Shown piece by piece: positions 1-15,241 of a stretch of DNA of 64,000 bases; the stretch's first letter is position 1, and every line of letters begins with the position of its first letter. Origin of the DNA: Hypomesus transpacificus (Eukaryota > Chordata > Actinopteri > Osmeriformes > Osmeridae); assembly GCF_021917145.1 (NCBI RefSeq), contig NC_061062.1:2019202-2083201 (forward strand), read 5' to 3'. Below the pieces are notes generated by a model that was not told the DNA's origin, did not search any database, and saw only the letters and a program-made list of their open reading frames with translations. The position numbers were made by a program, and so were the translations under genes.

Positions 1-2900
1 TGATTTCTGCTTGTGTAACTTGTTTTGCCTAAGTCACGGGAGGGAAGTTTTATAGACTGGAAGCTGACAGTCGCTTCTGTGAGCGGCACACTGAGCACTT
101 AGCTCAGAACGCGTGTGGAAAGTCCAGTGCTTACACACCAGTGAACAGCATGGAGCAGTGAACAATAAATCGCCTCTCTTGAGCAAGGTCCCCTGCTCAA
201 TCTATTGTGCGTGATAAGAGGATTACTGAGCCACAGGGATGGGAGCAGCTACCTGGCCTGGAGGAGGGGTCTTGGGGACGGGGATGGTTCGGGCTCGTCT
301 CCTGTGACCCGCGCTCAGGATTAACGCCCGCTGCTGGCCGTATGGCACAGACAGATGGGCCCTGAACTCACAACAACACTCAGGTGTCAGCTGAAACGAC
401 CACAGAACAGCTGATGAGGCACAACACAAGTCGTAGTAGGAGCAAGACCCGCAAGTTGTTTTTTGCAACACGTCCTTTGTGTGGTGTAGTGTGACCGATA
501 TGCCTGATTGCTGAAGTCTGTACGTTTAATGTTTTGGCACCAGGGGGCAATAGTTGCTCACAATAAAAAATCCTGGGCTGAACTTGCTTTTGGAAAATTG
601 ATCACTGATTATCGCATTTTAACATACTACGTTTTGAGCTAAAATGTTATTGAGATTAATCGTCTTCAAGGGAAGACAGTTAGCCTTGCTCACACTAGAA
701 CCCCACTGTATCCAACTCATTTCCTCATTCCTATGCGATCCAACTGTTCTGAGGTCCGTTGGATATGCAAGCATCACCAGGAGGAACGAACGCTCATCCA
801 ACAGAGTCTGAACGCTCATCCAACAGAGTCTGAACGCTCATCCAACAGTCTGAACGCTCATCCAACAGAGTCTGGCTCACCATGCACAGGGGGAATTCCA
901 CCTCAAGCCCCAGATTAGTGGGAAGATTATGGACCTTTCTAAAGCATAAACCATGAAGCACACCCCATACTCCCACAGGCATGTGGGGGGCCTCTCAGTC
1001 TGTCATGCTGAGCTGTGTTTACACAGCAGGCTGTCATGCAGTGGGTAGGCACTGCCTCCCATACGCTCTCTTTAATTGGTCAACTCAATGAAAATGCTCG
1101 GACACAGAAGACTGAGGTCAGCTTTGGGGGCCATGTAAACATAGTATGATTCAATCAGTGTGACTGGTGCAAGCATGGAGATAGTTAAGAATGGGGATTT
1201 TACAGATCATAACACCATTATCTGAATGTTAAGCTTATTGGCACAAATAGTGCCATCACTTCGCAGGGAGTCGAAGGATGGATGACCAAACCGTGTAAGG
1301 TTAATGCCTGCTTAAAATGCACTAGGACCTGAACACCATCTGTGATGGTCCATTCCTCAGCTTACTACCACGTTAAACTCACCTCACTGGCAGTTTGTTG
1401 ATCAAAGGATTAAAATCTATTATAGAAACATGGTAACAGTGACAAATAATGGTATTTTAATGATTAATCTAATATTATGTAAAAAGATTCATATCAAGGG
1501 AAGGGGAGTTACAGAATAAGCAGTTCTAATCCAATTGTAAATGATTAAACCCTAGACTCACTGAGATCATGTTTAAGCCTTTTTGCTTGGATTCATAGGG
1601 GCGCTTCCATGTCTGAATTGAGTTAACCACTTAAATGTCTCTGAAATCTCTGTTACAACTGCTTCATCTTCACCGTTGTCTCTCTACCTCGTGTTTCCAG
1701 TCTCTCACACGAACACACACATTCTTTCTTCTCTTTTTCTCCCTGTTATGACTAATATACCCACGAGACCGATTCTAGGTGACTTACTATAAATCACACA
1801 CTAACACTCGCTCCCTCGAAACCTTTCTGTTATTCTTGTCTGATAATAGCCATGGCCTCCAAGTCCCCACACTCAACAGGAAAAGGCAGGAGGAAGTAGC
1901 AATTGCACGCAGAGATTAATTGCAGTTTGTTGCAAACGCTATAAATAACCACAACAGATCATTTGAGATAATTACTCTCTGTGTTACTCTGTGTGGTGTG
2001 TTGCTCCTGCAGTCTCTATCCAAGTGCAACTGGACTGTGCAGATCAAAGCAGCAGAGCTCCCTACTCTGTTCCTTCCTCTGCCTGGATATGTTTAGCCTA
2101 ATTACTTTGACAGAGCTGGAATAGAGTTCCCATCCCCCAGGGTGGTGGGGGACAGGGGGGGACAGGGGGGGGACGACAGGACACGGGGGAGATCCAAAAC
2201 ACCAGATCAGCATTTCACACTGTCACTCTTCCCTCATCATATTCGGTCCCCGTATGAACCTGCTCGTTTGCTCTATTTGGGAAAGGTAAGCTTCTTGTCT
2301 CCCCTTCCACAGCTGGGTGATTAGGTTAGCACTGTGGGGGAAATACAGAAGGGCTTTCTCTGAATGAGGACGCCTGCAGTGATGAAGGGAGCTGTGAAGC
2401 CTCAGCACCCTCAGAATCTCTCTCCACGTGAGAGGGGTTCTGCCGTGACTCCTCCTGTCTTCCTGACTGGGGGAAACATGCGCTGCTGACACTGAAACGC
2501 CTTTATCCCCGAGGGCAGAACCAGGCCCTGCCAACAGATTGCGCTACCAGTAGCCTCAACATGCAGAAGCACATCCTTTCCCATCAACCTGTACAGTGAC
2601 CTCTGACCTCTGTACAGTGACCTCTGTGTATGTTGTGACTCTTACAGAGTAGGTTCTGGACAAACTAAAAGTTTCACTAAAGAACATTTAAAAAAGTAAA
2701 CTTAAGTTTGAGTTGGTGTTTATGTTAATGATTGTAGGTGTGTCTTTTCCTCTTTCTCTGGTATGTACTTTTTCTGGTATGTAAAATGTGCCATGTATTT
2801 TGAGGGAGCTGTGAGTGGTTTCTGCACCGGCCATGTTTTGATCTGTCATCATCACACTTTAGGTGTTCAACTTGATAACCCCAGCCAGCACCGCCCTGCA
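1..2900. other. Non-coding stretch, no gene recognised
   Basis: No reading frame here resembles a protein family, and the short frames on both strands overlap without codon-like character. The sequence is mixed-composition unique DNA with a small tandem repeat near 0.8 kb and G-rich runs near 2.15 kb. It could be intergenic DNA or an intron of a gene outside the window. Confidence 0.5.
787..876. repeat. Minisatellite, about 22-bp unit, 4 copies
   Basis: Four head-to-tail copies of a unit built on GAACGCTCATCCAACAG are visible. The third copy is shortened by loss of the AGAG step. The short reading frames on both strands here are by-products of the repeat. Confidence 0.9.
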
Positions 2901-3011
2901 CAGTCTCACACATCTGCACACGCTCCCTCCCTGACATGCACTCCTCCCCTGAGGACCTCTCAAATATGGCAACATGAAAGTGGCCTCGCCCAAACTGCAC
3001 TGGTGCAAGCA

Positions 3012-3180
3012 AGGGTGGAGGAGGAGAGGGAATGAGAGGAAGAGAAGGAAGAGAGGAGGAGAGGGAAGGACGAAAGGAGGAAATAGAGAAAAAAGGACTA
3101 GAGGGGAAGGAGGAGAGGGAAGCAGAAGGAGGAGGGGGAGAAGGAGGGGGGAGGAGGAGGGGGGAGGAGGAGGAGGAGAG
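3012..3180. repeat. Purine-rich GGA/GAGG low-complexity tract
   Basis: About 170 bp are nearly pure purine on the plus strand, built from AGG, GGAGA and GGGGAGGAGG steps. All long frames over it are Arg/Glu- or Ser/Pro-rich translations of the tract and should not be called genes. It has triplex or G-quadruplex potential. Confidence 0.9.
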
Positions 3181-3427
3181 AGCCTGACTCCAGCAGGGCC
3201 TGTGTTCTGTTCTCTGTTGCAGCCGGGTCCAGCAACACAGAGGAGCCTTTGTGTCATCGTCATCACGCTGCCAGGAGCCAGGAGACACTGCTCCAAAAAA
3301 GAACACTCATTTTCCTCGCCCACTTGAACGAGAGGCTTTAAGAATAGAAATCCAAATGGGGTGATTAAAAATAGACTCTGCCAAAGTGTGATTCCTCTGA
3401 AATCACCAAAGTCCTTACAGAGCATCC

Positions 3428-3474
3428 ACCTCCTCTTCCACCTCCTCTTCCACCTCCTCTTCCACCTCCTCTCA
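3428..3474. repeat. 12-bp tandem repeat CACCTCCTCTTC, about 4 copies
   Basis: Four exact copies of a pyrimidine dodecamer lie head to tail. It is a simple minisatellite with no coding signal. Confidence 0.9.
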
Positions 3475-4770
3475 GCTCTCCTGTTGACAGCCCCATTTCC
3501 TTAGCCTCTCCAGACACAGTAACAACGATCAACAAAACGTTCACGAGGCCCTGAAATACTCCTGAAACGACACCAGATGTTGCGTTCTAAATCGAGCTCA
3601 CATTAAAAATCACGCACATCTCTTTTGACTTATTACTGCTGTTAAATTAAGAAGCAGATAGTTTGCTGCACTCTGTTGTAAGGAGGAGATGGTACAGTGC
3701 CAATGGAGCAGAGGCCGACAGCACAGCTAGCCGACAGAGCCTCAGTGATGACTCCACCCTCTGCACAGCCACATGGGGAAGGAGGGGGGGGGGGTGTTGG
3801 GACAGCTGGGCTGCAGATGAAGGGACAAGCATCCAGCACTACAGGAAGACACAACCCAGGCTCCACAAACAAGCCCGCTCTGCTCTCTCCCCTCCGCACA
3901 CTGCCATCAGTGTCAGCCGGGCCCAAGTGACTGTCCACATCCAGCTCTTTACGGATGGCCACAAGACAGTTGACATTTACGGTGAATTTCAGCACACACG
4001 ATGACAAAGCAGTGTCAAATCTGTCATTTGGCGACGGGGGTGATCAGGACGTGGGCTGAGTGATCAGGAAGGCACGCTGTCCAATGAGAGGCGTGGAAGG
4101 TCACATGGCAGTGACTGCTGTCCCTCTGGACCTGTGGTGACAGTGTGTTAGTCATCATTAAGTAGTGTGGTGCTGCTAACACCAGGGGGAGGCTAGACGA
4201 GTGTGTGTGTGTGTGTGTGTGTGTGTCTCTGCAGAACGTTTTTCCTGAGTCATTATCCCTGACCAGGATTCTTTCTTCCTGTTTTCTGGTGGTGTGTGTG
4301 TGTGGATTTCTACAGCAGTTCTGTGGTAGCGGTTGTTATGGGCATGTGGTCATGCTGTGTCACTGTGAATCTTGACACTGCTGTAATTATAGAGATCCAG
4401 TCAGGCAGAGATGCAGTCAGTCATGATGTGTCAGTGTGGTGGAGATCTGATATGTCAAACAAAACTTCCCATGTCATCTGTGTCCTGGTTAACATCCGTC
4501 CGCAAGTCATCAGTGCATTGCTCAGAAAAATGACAGAGTTGTTGAACCTGTTGGTGAAACAAAAAAGAGAACTTTGGTTTGTAAACGAGTGTGAGTGCTG
4601 AGTTAAGAGTTGCGTAACACAAATGACAATCTATAGGATTCTACTCAAACAGACGTTTCTGTGTAGAGATATGGCATGGGAGAGGTCATTTCTATGTACT
4701 TACTGACTAAGCCAAACATAGATACAGAGCAAACAAGGTCTGCCCTCTGACTCACAAACCTGATACTGAG
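3475..4770. other. Non-coding stretch with a TG microsatellite
   Basis: A (TG)n run sits near 4201-4227. The frames around 3640-4007 exist on both strands over the same bases and match no family I know. Nothing else is supportable. Confidence 0.5.
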
Positions 4771-4912
4771 AAAGAGAGAGAGGGAGGGAGGGAGGGAGAG
4801 AGGGAGAGAAAGGAAGGGAAGGAGGGAGGGAGAAAGGGAGGGAGAGAGAGAGAAGGAGGGAGGGAGAGAGAATGAGGGAGGGAGAGAAGGAGGGAGGGAG
4901 AGAAACGGACAA
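4770..4912. repeat. GGGA/GAGA low-complexity tract
   Basis: About 140 bp of GAGA, GGGAGGGA and GAAGGA steps on the plus strand. It explains the Ser/Pro/Leu-rich minus-strand frames over 4645-5030, which are therefore not genes. Confidence 0.9.
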
Positions 4913-4919
4913 AGAAGGA

Positions 4920-7900
4920 GGCACAGGAAGCAAAATGAAGACAATGCGAAAGTGATTTCAGTTCTCTGGAATAGAGAACAGTATTCAGGTCCCAGGGGCG
5001 TGAGACTGGCGTCTGCAGTAACTCACACATGGCCTGCTCCCCCCCTGTACTGTCCCATACGTGTGACAGCGTGAAGCTGAGGATTCAGCACATCCCCAGC
5101 CTCCCTGTCCCACACAGCTGGCAAAACACCGCACCAAGGGGCCAGAGCTGTGGGACTAATATAAATCATCTCTTTCTCTGTGCTCACTCTCTCACACAGC
5201 TGTGATAGACACACTGCAAGACCCCCAAAGGGCCAAGGATAAAACTTCAGACTTTCACATAATGGGATATAAATAGAGGCCCCTGGGTGGCAGTGGAGAA
5301 AAGCGTGTCATGTGACTCATAAAGGATCGCTGTTAAAACGGAACAATCACGATTGTGGGTCAATGCACACGATTCTACAGCTGCCATCAAGACTGTGTGC
5401 CATACTCGGTCGTTGGTTGGTCTGCTTGTGGATCCGGTTCAGTGTACTCTTCAAAGAGCAGAGACTAGCATTTCCAGTATGTATTCATTCGTCCAATGAA
5501 AGACCTCCTCCACATGCCTACTCTCCCCCTTGCAGAACATAACCTTGGGCCTGAGATATGGGTGGAATGCACTCTGGAGCAGGGCCCAGCTGTCACCCAG
5601 GACTCAGCTGAACCCAAGCACAGTCTCCACCAGGACTGAGAACCAGCACAAGCCTGCATCCTTTCATACTCTTAACAGACAAATTCATCTGAACCCAGAG
5701 GAAAGTCCCAAAATTATGTGCAGGCAGCAGCAGATGTATGTTTTCTCCCTTTGACAGACTTGGCCTGCTGCAAGAATGACAACAAGCTTAAAAGTTTTAG
5801 GCAGGAAACCCTAACCCAACCCTTAACCACTTCCTGTCTAACAGCGGAGCACCTCTGCATGAGAGTCTTACTGACAGTGTAGCATTAGAAGTAGAGAACT
5901 CAGAGCAGGGATTAGCAGAGGGGAGAAGTTCCTTTGCTACAAACAATAATGGATGTTTTACTGTCCTTGAGGGAGAGCTTAGTGGAATGTGGTTTTAAAG
6001 AGGCCTACCTCTACCATTAGGGAGATGTAAAGTAATGTGTCTTAATAACAGTGTGTGTGATTGTATGCGTGCTTGCGTTTAAACTCAAGACAGTTATTAT
6101 CTCCCTGGGTGTGGTGGCTGGACTTAAGGCCTACATTGAGCCATCACTTGGCTATTATCTCAGTACACGTACATTCAGATCTGAGAATGGCAGAAAAGTG
6201 TAAAACTCACTCTGTTGTACAGATGAACAACAGTCCTAGCCCACGTCCCTGCCTGTAAGACTGCAGGGTGAATTCATTTGTAATCTTCATTCAGATTTGT
6301 AATCTCTTCCTCTTTCTATGAAACAAGGAGGAACTCCAAAGCCAGCAGTTTCAACAGAATTACCTCAGTGCTGTTTAAACCGTTCCACAACGATCCCAGT
6401 GGGTCGTTGCCATGGTTTCCATCCAACAAACAGGACTTCTGAATGCCCGATGAATTTGTCTTTGCACATTCCTGAGAAAAACCGGTGATAGGGTGTGTAT
6501 GGGCAGCGCCTTTTTGGATTTAGCAGCACTCTTGAAACAGTTACCGTACAGGCCTGCTCAGTTCCGGGTGGTGCAGGTGATGCCTTTACTGGCAGACAAT
6601 CAAAGACATGGCTTGGAAACAATAGTCGACAAGTGTGTTCAAGGTTTGATTCCTGTTTCACAACCCTGTCTTTTTCTCGCACCCTGTGACATTGGCTCTT
6701 TGTAGCCTTCTGTAAGAAAAATAACATATTTGTATTCACTATCCCAGTCAGACAATGCATCATCTAGCTACAAACAAGCCAAAAACGACTCCCTTCGTCA
6801 TCACAATAGCGTGAAGCCCCTTCCCATCTATTACACTCAGGAAGTCAGCGGCAAACCTATGGGGAGTTAGCAGGAGGCCTCGTCTTGCCAGAGGAATGGC
6901 CATTAACCCGAGTGAGTTATTTTTCAGAAATGGTACCTAGCTAGCAGCTTTAGTTAGCTGCTGGGCTAAGTTACCTAGCATTATACCCGTAGCAATGCTA
7001 CTGCTGTGTTAGTGTTACTTGCAAGCCTTCTAATTAGTACATTCAGAAGCCATACGAAAGCGTTTGTTACTTAGTTTTTGTCTATCGGAAAATATTTGAT
7101 TGGAATGTTCGAATCGCATATTTGGGACGCTACAGCCATCTTACTGAGACGTGTCTGTCATGAAGGTCGGGAGGGTCATTTGGCAGTGTGGCAGCAAAGG
7201 GGCCATAAACTGCATTCAGAGGCTAGTGGAAGCTCCTTACCCAACTCCTGCTGGGAGAAAGGTCATAAAAACTGTCACACAGACTCGTTTATTCTAAGCA
7301 ACAACAAAAAAAGTAAACTGCTTGCCTGTGTTGTCGGATGATTTCATATATCAGTTCAGCAAATCAAGTTTGTTTGTGGCATGTGTGTGGGTTGTGTGGC
7401 ACATATCTCCTTAGCGCCAGCTTCTATTGTGTCTTGAGTCACCTGACCTGTCTGACGGAAACCGGCGTGGTTCTAAAGCAAACATCCTGAGGCCACAGCG
7501 ATAACTCCAATGTGCTTTTTCTCACTGAAAACGACTCATTGAACTGCATGGCTGTGTGGATGAGAACAGAGATATATTCCTCTCGTCTTCAGTTGCTGCA
7601 TGTCTTCACATGTCCCTCCTCCAACTGTATGCTACCAGGAGTTAGTGCCCGCATGCTGTTTATAAAGCAACATTCCTCATCCACCTATGGTACAGGGACA
7701 CCTGGAACCTGAACAAATCAGTGTTTGTGATGCGATTTTATGGTGTGTTCCTTCTAGTGTTTGTCACATATTCTGAATCTGCAGAATAAAGGGCAGTGTC
7801 CTCTACTATGCTCTGCTGAAGGAAAAGCTCTTAAATCTGGTGAATAAAACAAACTGATCTTCTGTTGCCCAAAACACGAGGAACCGTCCACATCTAACAC

Positions 7901-8990
7901 CATCAATTCTGTCTGTCAGTACTACAAACATGCCCCTTTATTGTCCTCAATCAACAACAATGGAAGGCTTATTAAGTCAAACATTCCTCCACTGCAGTTC
8001 CTGTGTCTACCGCTTATCCATCTGTAATAGAGAACTGTTAATGGTGAACTACAGAAATTTAAGTTAAAGTAATCGGCAGCTGAACAGAATACAGTTACAG
8101 CATTTCTACCGCCACACGCATGCACACCAGTTTATGTTTACAAAAATAAACGAAATGGCGTGGAGGTTAACCACACTGGGAGACAGGGAGATCCAGATGT
8201 GGAGTCACACAGAGAGTCGGTTTCTGGTCTCCCCTGTATCGAGCAGCTTGCTGGGGTGCTATTCTACAGAACGGACTCAATAGTCCCCGCCTAACCACAG
8301 CAGTTTAGAACAGGGATCGATAAATATCTTGGGAGAGGACTACCTTATCTCTCTCTGAGGAGCTGCCAGGTATTGACTCAGTGGGATGCTGCAAGTCCTC
8401 TGTCCTTCACCGCTAGCTGCAGAGAGATCAGACTCGTACTCATTATTGAGCGAGATGCCAAACACACACACACAAGGAGGAGAGGGTAAGGCCTCTTCAT
8501 CCATCAAGATATAACCCCTGTCTCTGGTTCAAGGACGTGATACACTCGGCCAGGGGAGCTTAGAAAGTACAATTGTAAACCATTGAGACCTTTTGTCAAA
8601 GACGGGCACCTATTCTGTTGTGGTCCTGTAACACTACTGTCCTTTCTTTATGCCTATCCAGGCCAAACACCTCATTCTTCTTGTCATTACCTTAGTAACG
8701 ACTGTGCTATTTTTAAACGAGGACACAACTCAACATCCATGATCTTTATACAACTGACCTTTCTCCAAATCTACCCCTTACTGACCACAAAATTAAGCTG
8801 TCCTTTGGTAGGCCAACCGGAAAACACCGGAAAACACTCCCCTCCGAAGACTCCCCTTCTTCTAAATCCACGGTGGGACTTCCTTTAAAATAAAAGATGG
8901 GTTTGACATTTTGGTTGTCGGGCATATAGCACACTCTGATGCTCTGTGTGTCTTGCTTTGCATGCTTGTGAAGGGGAACCTGGTAGCCTC
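4920..8990. other. Non-coding stretch, no gene recognised
   Basis: Scattered frames of 60-130 codons occur on both strands. The longest is a 132-codon minus-strand frame at 6365-6763; it matches no family I recognise and has overlapping plus-strand frames. CTAGCTAGC-like steps near 6940-6990 recur in several places in the window. No RNA gene, complete transposon or promoter can be supported. Confidence 0.45.
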
Positions 8991-8999
8991 AGTCAAATG

Positions 9000-10890
9000 A
9001 ATAATGGGTTCTGCAAATGCTTGGCAGGCTGGTCGCCCCCTTTCTCTGCATCGTCGAAAGAAAAGCTCTAAGGAGTAGTGATATGTGACTGGGCTCCAGT
9101 CCTGGAGTAGATATTGAAACAGCACGACTCCACTGTAGTTTACATGACTCTCTAGACTAAGCATTGGAGCTCCTTGAGGTTACTGATTCTGATGAGAGGT
9201 TGAAACAGAAGTAGTCTCATACAGAATCAGACTGCAAAAAATAACAATAAAAGATTTATACAGTTCCGGGGGTAGGGCTTCTACATATAATGTAAATGTA
9301 ATATAAACTGGTAGGGTCTCTCCACAAATGTGCAGTCTTTTTTTGAATGAAATACAAAGACAGTAAGTTACAGCACTAGCTCAATGTTACACAAGCAAGC
9401 AGAGAACAGCTGTGTCGTTTTAACATTTGTGTAGCATGCCACCCGCCCCAACCCCCAACACAGACGATCATGTGGCTGTGGTTCTTCCATTGAGACCAGC
9501 AGTTGGACTTCCTGTTTTGTACATTTTTCCCATTCAACAGTGGCACTTGGGTGCCAGTGAAACAAGACTTATGAGATTCAACCTCAACTAACAGTTCTCA
9601 AATCTCTCAATATGTGAAAGTAATTAGTTTCCCCTTTTTCGTGAGCTTGGAAACTGACAAGTATTAACCATCCAATTTTTTTGTTATAACTCAAATATCA
9701 AATATCGATAGGATCGCACAAAAGGAATGACACCAACTGGCCTACATCCTTTTTTGAACAGCGGGGATTAAATCAAGAACTGACACGTTTAAAATTACTT
9801 TTTTAATAAGACATTACAATGACATTGTTCTGTACATGGTCCTCCAAGTCAACACAGGAGTTTAAGAGTTGCACCAGAAGATGACTTCATCATTTTGCCA
9901 GTAAGCAGCTCTGACTGCAAGACCGGCCAATCCTGCATTGTGGTTCCTGTGTGTCTGTGCTCATGCTACAGGTATAGGCTATCACAATGTCTCTTTTTCT
10001 GAGACTCTTCAATGGGGATAGAAGGTCGAGAGCTCAGTGCTGAATGACATTCCTTTGGAAATATTGGGAGTCATCTTACTGTATGACTATCAATGATACC
10101 CATGACTAACTGCGTTCTGAAAAGCATATTTGAGTTACTGTAAACCTGTGTTGCATAGGCCTACTTCTGAACAATGTAACCAACACGTGACACAAAAAGG
10201 TCAATTAGCTCACGATGTCACCAAGCATTGGGAAATCACTTGATTGCTAATGGATCCAAACAGTGTTTAACAGAACACTGGACTGTCTTCCCAGTCGTTA
10301 TTTTATCATGTCCAATGTGATGGACTGTAAGCAATGGTGAACACTTCAAATCTTGCAATAGCATCTTTAGTAGGAATACATAAGGGTGTTTCTCCTTTGA
10401 TTATGATTCAGGTGTTGCAGTTCCTCAAACTACTGACATCACATATCTTAACTTAAAGGGGGAGGGGGGGGGGTTAAACAATACAGACCCATATACATTA
10501 GCAAACCAAAACTATTGTATAAACATGAATGAGCCAAGCCTCAGTCCAAATGAAAGATAAAACTAAAGCTTTGTTAGAAAAATATATAAAAAATGGGACA
10601 AAAGAACAGGCAAAGGCGGTGGTCTCTGGAACTCAACTTTAAGAACAGTTTTAATAGATATTCATCAAGCCAAAAATAATGAATTAATGTGATATAGACC
10701 TGCTACAGAAAAGCAGCTAACTGAAAGCTAGCAAACCCAGTTGAAGATAAATTAGTTATTGGGGTCAACATTGTAATCAAAATAAATGAAGATAATCAAA
10801 GTTGTCTTTATTATATTCATTTCAGAGGTTATTTGTTACTTGCCTCAACTTTTTGTGTAGATCTGACTTAAAACAGTCATCACTCAATCA
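9000..10890 (-). other. arf6: Probable arf6 3' UTR and downstream flank
   Basis: This A/T-rich DNA directly follows the arf6 stop codon on the minus strand and holds no competing gene. ARF6 transcripts in vertebrates usually have a long 3' UTR, so part of this is probably transcribed. A minus-strand AATAAA (plus TTTATT at 10,807-10,812) lies about 80 bp after the stop. Whether it or a more distal site is used cannot be told from sequence alone. Confidence 0.45.
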
Positions 10891-12479
<1,589 letters not shown>

Positions 12480-12480
<1 letters not shown>

Positions 12481-12950
12481 ATTAAACTGACATCGCATGC
12501 AATGTCCAAATGTGGAGAACTTATTTTAAGACATATACACCTTTAACAATAGTTGAAATTTAATGGGTGCCTTAGCGGATTCAAAGGTCCGCTCGTGGTG
12601 CAGCTGGGCACCACCTCTAGCTGTCTATTGATATTGAAACCGGCCTATTTTTTGATGATGAAAACACTTTTGGTGTCAAATTAAATTATGATGCGTGACG
12701 CGCAAAAGTTATCTAGCCTATTAGTTATCGGCGCTTGAAGAATGATGTCCAAATATCGCTTGAACTTGATCCCACCCACACCATGTTTAGCCTACAATTC
12801 TGACGGGCAAGCCACATGCAGCGAGATCCAAAAGGCGATGTCGCCACCTTGTGGTGTGCAGGCCACAGCAAGGTCCTCAATTATTTTTTAAAGGAATACA
12901 TCTTTGATAGCCTAGGATGGGAACAACCAGTTTTAGAATGTACTATATAC
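12480..12950. other. Intergenic stretch, nothing recognised
   Basis: No coding frame, RNA gene or clear repeat is visible between the arf6 promoter side and the Tc1-type fragments. Confidence 0.4.
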
Positions 12951-13003
12951 AGTACCAGTCAAAAGGTTGGACAAATGTTCCCATGATTTGACTGGTGCTA
13001 AGG
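12951..13003. mobile_element. Short Tc1/mariner-type terminal fragment
   Basis: The sequence ACAGTACCAGTCAAAAGG followed by TTGGAC resembles the terminal repeat of a common fish Tc1-like family. A few bases on, TTTGACTGGT reads as its inverse, so only a collapsed end pair remains. There is no transposase. Confidence 0.5.
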
Positions 13004-13581
13004 AAGAATTCGAGTGGCACTGTGTAGATCTGAATAGTCAAGGGATATGGTTTTAATACAATTTATTAGACTATACAATTACATAAACAAAGCTTTGCTG
13101 ATCAATCTCAGCGAAGGAGGTGCCATCCACACAGGTCGTTCGCAGGAGTGATGCCAACCATCACACATGCACTGCCTTATATAAACTTAAGATCAAATGG
13201 CATTCTATATGGTCAATCAATCAATGTAGCAAACTCTGTGATTGGCTAACTCAACTTAGTGACAGTTTGAAACAATACCAAGTGTCCCAAAGTTCTTTGA
13301 TGTGGCATCTCTCTCCAGAGCAGTAGATAATAAAGCCACAGGGGTTGACCAGTCAAATGGTCAACTGTCCTTTGTGTGACCATCTTCAAACAATACTTTT
13401 AATTAACACAAACAATGAAACAGGACACAGTCCTTCTAGCCAAAGTTCAGAGCAACTGTCTCATTGACCCCTTACAGTAACCAGAGGACAGAAGGCCATA
13501 TAAGATGCTTCACCCATCCCCCAGGGCAAGCTGCCCACAGAGCCATCAGCACCTCACATTCCTTTGAACTCAACTTAATTA

Positions 13582-15241
13582 CAGTGCCCTCCAAAAGTAT
13601 TGGAACAGTGAGGCGAATTCCTTTATTTTTGCTGTAGACTGAAAACATTTGGGCTTGACATCAAATAATGAACGTGAGACCAGAGATCAACGTTTCAGCT
13701 TTTATTTCCAGGTATTTACATCAGGATCTGATGCACAACTAAGAAAATATCACATTTTGTTTGAATCCACCCATTTGTCATGTGATCAAAAGTATTGGAA
13801 CAGATATACTTAAAACATATTTAAGTGAATAAGACTTAATATTTAGTTGCAAATCCTTTGCTTTCAATAACTGCAGCAAGTCTGTGACCCATTGACATCA
13901 CCAAACTTTTGCATTCTTCCTTTTTGATGCTTTCCCAGGCTTTCACTGCAGCCTCTTTCAGTTGTTGTTTGTTTTGTGGGGTTCCTCCCTTCAGTCTCCT
14001 CTTAAGCAGGTAAAATGCATGCTCTATAGGGTTTAAGTCTGGAGATTGACTTGGCCAGTCTAATACCTTCCATTTCTTGCCCCTGATGAACTCCTTTGTT
14101 GTTTTGGCAGTGTGTTTTGGGTCGTTATCTTGCTGCATGATGAAGGCTCTGCCAATCAGTTTGGTTGCATCTTTCCTTAAATTGGCAGACAAAATGTTTC
14201 TGTAGACTTCCGAGTTCATTTTGCTGCTGCCATCATGTGTTACATCCTCAATGAAGATTAATGAGCCCGTCCCAGAAGAAGCCATGCAAGCCCAAGCCAT
14301 GACATTACCTCCACCGTGTTTCACAGATGAGCTTGTGTGTTTGGGATCATGAGCAGTTCCTTTCTTTCTCCAAACTTTAGCCTTTCCATCACTTTGGTAA
14401 AAGTTAATCTTTGTCTCATCAGTCCATAAAACTTTGTCCCAGAATTTCGAGGTTCATCTCTGTACTTTTTGGCATATTCCAGCCTGGCCTTCCTATTCTT
14501 CTTGCTAATGAGTGGTTTGCATCTTCTGGTGTAGCCCTTGTACTTTTGTTCATGAAGTCTTCTGCGAACAGTAGATAGTGATACCTTCACTCCTGCCATC
14601 TGGAGGTTGTTGCTGATCTCACTAACAGTTGTTTTAGGGTCTTTCTTTACAGCTCTCACAATGTTTCTGTCATCAACTGCTGATGTTTTCCTTGGTCTAC
14701 CTGTTCGACGTCTGTTACTTTATGCACCAGTAGTTTTCTTCTTCTTCAGGACATTCCAAATGGTTGTACTGGCTATGGCCAATGTTTCTGCAATGGCTCT
14801 GATTGATTTTCCATCTTCTCTAAGACTCACAATTGCTTGTTTTTCACCCAAAGACAGCGCTCTGGTTTTCATGTTGTTTTCACCTCTGAATACAGTCTGC
14901 ATAGACAAAACCTATCTTACCCAATCTGAACCTGAGTGTAGACATTCAGTGGTATTTATTGATTGAATAATGTATGTAATAGGACACACCTGGGCAACAA
15001 AACACACCTGTCAGTCACATGTTCCAATACTTTTGCTCACGTGACAAATGGGTGGGTTCGAACAAAAAGGTGATATTTTCTAATTTGTGCATCAGATCCT
15101 GATGTAAATACCTGGAAATAAAAGCTGAAACGTTGATCTCTGGTTTCACATTCATCGTTTGATGTCAAGCCCAAATGTTTTCAGTCTACAGCAAAAATAA
15201 AGGAATTGGCCTCACTGTTCCAATACTTTTGGAGGGCACTG
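13582..15241 (-). mobile_element. Tc1-type DNA transposon, near-complete, TA-flanked
   Basis: The element begins CAGTGCCCTCCAAAAGTATT and ends with the reverse complement, with TA on each side as expected for Tc1/mariner integration. The inverted repeats run about 220 bp (13,582-13,803 and 15,024-15,241) and differ at only a handful of positions. An internal copy of the AAAAGTATTGGAACA motif closes each repeat, giving the inner and outer direct-repeat layout of IR/DR-type Tc1 elements. A broken transposase lies between on the minus strand. Confidence 0.95.
13836..14908 (-). pseudogene. Tc1-type transposase, disrupted
   Basis: Reading on the minus strand, an N-terminal paired-like helix-turn-helix region (about 14,720-14,908) is followed by a TAA stop at 14,720-14,722. 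The same frame then continues through the second DNA-binding helix and GRPRK-type linker to about 14,450. A frameshift there moves the rest into another frame that ends at 13,836. The three DDE-triad regions are all recognisable: WTDE near the frameshift, QQDNDPKHTAK, and SPDLNPIEH. The protein cannot be made as it stands, so the copy is non-autonomous. Tc1 transposases are about 340 residues, which fits the summed pieces. Confidence 0.92.

Noticed and set aside
2725..3425. Long overlapping frames on both strands (up to 193 codons)
   Set aside because: They are Ser/Pro/Leu or Arg/Glu/Gly translations of a purine-rich low-complexity tract.
6365..6763. 132-codon minus-strand frame
   Set aside because: No family likeness, no splice or promoter context, and overlapping plus-strand frames of similar quality.
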